Source of the DNA: an uncultured Alphaproteobacteria bacterium
GTDB lineage: Bacteria > Pseudomonadota > Alphaproteobacteria > Caulobacterales > Aquidulcibacteraceae
Reading direction: 5' to 3'
Assembly (NCBI GenBank): GCA_937967725.1
Contig: CALBSY010000149.1
Location: 1-8,254, forward strand
DNA: 8,254 nt
The translations under genes and the position numbers were made by a program. Within the stretch, counting starts at the first letter, position 1. Every line of letters begins with the position of its first letter. This document shows positions 7,043 to 8,254 of the stretch, one piece after another. The notes beneath the pieces were generated by a model that saw only the letters and a program-made list of their open reading frames with translations, made no database searches and was not told the origin of the DNA.

Positions 7043-7052
7043 CTGAGCTCAG
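7043..7052. promoter_or_regulatory. 10-bp perfect palindrome next to the candidate -35 box
   Basis: CTGAGCTCAG is a perfect palindrome two bases upstream of the candidate -35 hexamer. Its position is what one expects of a regulator or activator site for the operon. A 10-bp palindrome can occur by chance, so the assignment is tentative. Confidence 0.3.
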
Positions 7053-7086
7053 CATTAGAGCGGCCCAGCGCTTAGTGTACTCAGTT

Positions 7087-7102
7087 TAATTCTTGCGAAT
7101 TA
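7087..7102. repeat. Short inverted repeat (6-bp arms, 4-nt loop) in the intergenic gap
   Basis: TAATTC and GAATTA are exact reverse complements around a 4-nt loop, which reads GCAA (a GNRA-type tetraloop) on the minus strand. The stem is AT-rich and there is no T-run after it, so it is a poor intrinsic terminator for the coiled-coil gene ending at 7156. An operator half-site pair is equally possible. The rest of 6936-7155 holds no convincing gene. Confidence 0.3.
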
Positions 7103-7155
7103 CAGTAGTTGCTAAATACAATAGCCCCTAACGAAAATAATGATTTGGTCTTTAT

Positions 7156-7422
7156 CTATTGTGTTCTTGCGATAATCGAGCCTTCAACGCGCGATATCTT
7201 TTTGTCCTTGGCGCGATCTTCAAGCCTGCGGCGTAGACTGCCGATGTAGCCCCGCGCTTCCCGGATACGAGCCTCCAGGCCCTTGATCTGCTGTTCTTTA
7301 CTGCGGATCTCCAATTCGAGCTTCTGCCGGTCGAGCACGTTCTTCTCCGGAGCTGTGGTAATCGCTTCACCCACGACGCGCGCGCGATACGCGTTCTTCA
7401 CTTTCGGCGTGAACATAGGCAT
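7156..7422 (-). CDS. Small basic coiled-coil protein, function unknown
   Basis: I do not recognise the family. From the ATG at 7422 the protein has 88 residues. Residues 32-67 show a regular heptad pattern with hydrophobic positions L35, I39, I46, L49, I53, A56, I60, L63 and L67, rich in Arg, Lys and Glu between them, so a coiled coil that probably oligomerises or pairs with a partner. The regularity of this pattern is the main evidence that the frame is real. No signal peptide or membrane segment is seen. A second ATG at 7416 is possible, and neither has a clear Shine-Dalgarno. The open frame extends upstream to 7584, but that part lies over the FecR gene in another frame and reads as Arg-rich shadow. 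The gene follows the FecR gene by 62 nt on the same strand, suggesting a shared transcript. Confidence 0.6.
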   Translation of the reverse strand: MPMFTPKVKNAYRARVVGEAITTAPEKNVLDRQKLELEIRSKEQQIKGLEARIREARGYIGSLRRRLEDRAKDKKISRVEGSIIARTQ

Positions 7423-7484
7423 GCGCGGCGGCGACCGCAAACGCGAAGCGTCTCGTCCAAAGAAGGCTCTACGGCGATCCGGCG

Positions 7485-8205
7485 TCAGAAGCCTTCGTCG
7501 AAATAGTCTTGGAAGAACTGGTCGCGGCTCTCGAGTTCGTCGATTCGATTGAGTGGATCGTCTGAGTTGAACGCGCCTTCCCAATCCGTCATGTCGGCGA
7601 ACGGATTACCGAACAGCGGAAATGACGTCGCCTGCAATCCCGCCTCGTAGCGGCCGCGCCAAGTGAACGGCGAAGACGTCGTGCCGTCCGAGAAGATCTC
7701 GATCGCTTGGCCCGGATTATTCAGCTGAATCTGCGTCCCGTCGCTCAGCGTGATGAGGATGCGACCTTCAGCCAAAATCACGAACAAACGCCCGCCAATC
7801 ATGAGAAAATCGACGATCGTGCCGCGCACGCCGATGGTGGCTACGGGCGTTCTAATTTGGTAGCTGCTCGGATTCTGCGAGCCTGAAACAAAGCGCATAG
7901 CGCCACTGGTCAGCGAAACCGCTACATCCCCGGTCGACCGGCTCGGATCGTACACGTAATTGTCGAGACGCACTTCTGATTGCGGGCCCACGCTGAGAGT
8001 CGTCTGATCCGAGAACAAGAGCTGCGCTACGCTGCTCGCGCCGGTGCGGATCATTTCATTCTGGTGAACGGCGTTTCCAGCCGCGAGCGCGCGCTGCTGC
8101 GATGACAACGTGGCCGTAACCTGGTTGCGCACAGCCGCCGCCACACCGATGCGCGTCTGCGCCTCCGCGGTCGCGAACGACATGGCGAAGAAAAACGCTC
8201 CGAGC
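7485..8205 (-). CDS. Secreted FecR-domain protein, 5'-truncated at the contig end
   Basis: Numbered from an internal Met at 8183, residues 40-122 carry the FecR fold: NEMIRTGASSVAQLLFSDQT (42-61), LSVGPQSEVRLDNYVYDP (63-80), SGAMRFVSG (93-101) and TPVATIGVRGT (112-122). The Met at 8183 is probably not the start: the frame continues upstream to 8204 with hydrophobic residues (LGAFFFAM), which with SFATAEA form the core and cleavage region of a signal peptide, so the true start is beyond the end of real sequence. The mature protein would be periplasmic or exported. There is no N-terminal membrane anchor of the iron-signalling FecR type and no sigma-factor gene nearby, so a role in ferric citrate regulation is unlikely; stand-alone secreted FecR-domain proteins are of poorly known function. 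The C-terminus is acidic and aromatic (DQFFQDYFDEGF). Confidence 0.88.
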
Positions 8206-8254
8206 AGATCGGAAGAGCGTCGTGTAGGGAAAGAGTGTAGATCTCGGTGGTCGC
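8206..8254. other. Illumina adapter contamination (not genomic)
   Basis: The last 49 bases match, base for base as far as I can recall it, the reverse complement of the Illumina TruSeq universal (P5 side) adapter, beginning AGATCGGAAGAGCGTCGTG and ending GTAGATCTCGGTGGTCGC. The sequence is library-construction DNA that was not trimmed before assembly. Genomic sequence ends at about 8205. No stop codon interrupts the FecR frame here, so an automatic gene caller would translate the adapter as DHRDLHSFPTRRSSD ahead of the FecR signal peptide. Confidence 0.97.

Noticed and set aside
6936..7155. Small RNA or tRNA gene in the AT-rich gap
   Set aside because: I found no cloverleaf-like pairing and no clear terminator; only short palindromes are visible.
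7423..7584. Upstream extension of the coiled-coil gene to 7584
   Set aside because: Most of it overlaps the FecR C-terminus in another frame and is Arg/Pro-rich; the recognisable coiled coil lies well downstream.
7485..8205. FecI/FecR iron-signalling regulator
   Set aside because: The protein has a cleavable-looking signal peptide and no inner-membrane anchor with an N-terminal cytoplasmic domain; no sigma factor or TonB receptor gene is present.

Overview
The window looks like a complete short assembly contig from a GC-rich Gram-negative bacterium, most likely an alphaproteobacterium. This rests on the dominance of GCG/CGC-type codons, a secreted FecR-domain protein, ATGA and TAGTG gene couplings, and the gene families present. 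The genus cannot be read from the sequence. Position 1 lies inside a gene. The last 49 bases (8206-8254) are not biological: they are Illumina adapter sequence left on the contig end.

Left part, plus strand (1-3006): three tightly overlapping genes form one operon. They are the C-terminal part of a DUF3604 (PHP-like, probably metal-dependent, exported) protein, a membrane-anchored SurA/parvulin-like peptidyl-prolyl isomerase with a degenerate rotamase domain, and a HupE/UreJ-family membrane protein with a signal peptide. The isomerase frame runs 134 nt into the HupE/UreJ gene, which may reflect a frameshift in a CG-repeat.

Middle part, minus strand (6935 down to 3003): a three-gene operon for an osmoprotectant. 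A HAD-IIB phosphatase (6935-6129) is followed, with a one-base stop/start overlap, by a GT20 glycosyltransferase (6129-4615). The latter resembles cyanobacterial-type glucosylglycerol-phosphate synthase (GgpS) rather than OtsA. After 37 nt comes a sodium:solute symporter (4577-3003). The simplest reading is that GgpS joins ADP-glucose and glycerol-3-phosphate, the HAD enzyme removes the phosphate to give glucosylglycerol, and the symporter recovers the solute or a related sugar. A candidate promoter and an adjacent palindrome lie upstream at 7012-7052. The symporter and the HupE/UreJ gene converge with their stop codons sharing a CTAG tetranucleotide.

Right part, minus strand (8205 down to 7156): a secreted FecR-domain protein, cut at its N-terminus by the contig end, then a small basic coiled-coil protein of unknown function. 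The 220-base AT-rich gap at 6936-7155 separates this pair from the glucosylglycerol operon. I see no RNA genes, mobile elements or CRISPR arrays.
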